This document shows positions 4,839 through 5,061 of a stretch of 5,061 nt of DNA, one piece after another. Below the pieces are notes generated by a model, which searched no databases, had not been told where the DNA came from, and saw only the letters and a list, made by a program, of their open reading frames with translations. Position 1 is the first letter of the stretch. Each line of letters begins with the position of its first letter. A program made the translations under genes and the position numbers. Origin of the DNA: Bacteroidota bacterium (GTDB taxonomy: Bacteria; Bacteroidota; Ignavibacteria; Palsa-1295); contig JANYDV010000059.1 of assembly GCA_025363505.1 (NCBI GenBank), forward strand, positions 1 through 5,061, in the 5' to 3' direction.

Positions 4839-5061
4839 ATGACAGATCTTGAAAGTTTTGTCGAACTCTATAAATCTTTATATATTCACTATAGAATCCT
4901 TATCAGAAGCGAGCTTCCTCAAGTAATGAAAGGAGCTGATATTCCTGAAGGATTAATAAATATGGAGTGGGAATATATAATCTATTTTCTTGGAGCAAAT
5001 AGTCCTATTGGACTCTATAGTTTTGGGAAAACAGGAAGTGGTGTCCAGCTTGGTGGTTTTG
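4839..5061 (+). CDS. Unrecognised protein, N-terminal part only
   Basis: The frame is open from ATG 4839 to the window edge: 74 codons plus one base. The start is M-T-D-L-E-S-F-V-E-L-Y-K, with no signal peptide, so the protein is probably cytoplasmic. The visible part has a first helix (about 3-28), then I-P-E-G-L-I-N, W-E-Y-I-I-Y-F-L and a glycine-rich end (G-K-T-G-S-G near 63-68). That string recalls a nucleotide-binding loop, but no strand or helix context supports it. No family recognised. No clear Shine-Dalgarno precedes it, which is common in FCB-group genes. It begins 102 bases after tRNA-Pro. Its codons are visibly more AT-rich than those of the sigma/CHAT operon (many AAT, ATA, TTA, GGA), so it may have been acquired beside the tRNA. 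It could also be part of an ordinary AT-rich gene. Confidence 0.65.
   Translation, partial: MTDLESFVELYKSLYIHYRILIRSELPQVMKGADIPEGLINMEWEYIIYFLGANSPIGLYSFGKTGSGVQLGGF

Overview
The window looks like chromosomal DNA from a Gram-negative bacterium of the Bacteroidota/Chlorobiota (FCB) group. This is inferred from three things. Two sites match the FCB-type promoter: an exact TTTG-N19-TAnnTTTG at 4416-4446 and a TAnnTTTG upstream of tRNA-Gly. The predicted exported proteins carry short Sec signals ending in A-x-A-Q or T-A-Q. Neither tRNA gene encodes its CCA end. No gene could be identified closely enough to name a species.

Left half, minus strand (3291 down to 1): a tight three-gene operon. It starts with a sigma-70-family (ECF-like) sigma factor that has an unusual C-terminal extension ending in a hydrophobic helix. 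The second gene encodes a single-pass membrane protein with an anti-sigma-like N-terminal domain and a fibronectin-type-III (FN3)-like domain on the far side of the membrane. The third encodes an exported tetratricopeptide-repeat protein that runs into the start of a CHAT (caspase-HetF-associated with TPRs) domain and is cut by the window edge before the catalytic residues. The genes are joined by 4-nt overlaps (ATGA, then GTGA), so they are probably translationally coupled and made together. The layout suggests a cell-surface signalling or regulated-proteolysis module in which a periplasmic caspase-like protein, a membrane anti-sigma factor and a sigma factor act in one pathway. This is the most interesting part of the window.

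Middle (3292-3695): a tRNA-Gly(CCC) gene sits just upstream of the operon on the same strand. Upstream of it lies a divergent intergenic region with inverted repeats and a candidate tRNA promoter.

Right half, plus strand (3696-5061): a gene for a small exported protein of unknown function closes with a textbook terminator. A roughly 600-nt stretch without protein genes follows. It holds two related hairpin-plus-T-run units, the second with a well-formed FCB-type promoter and looking like an orphan structured small RNA gene, and then tRNA-Pro(CGG). A visibly more AT-rich, unrecognised gene begins after the tRNA and runs off the right edge.
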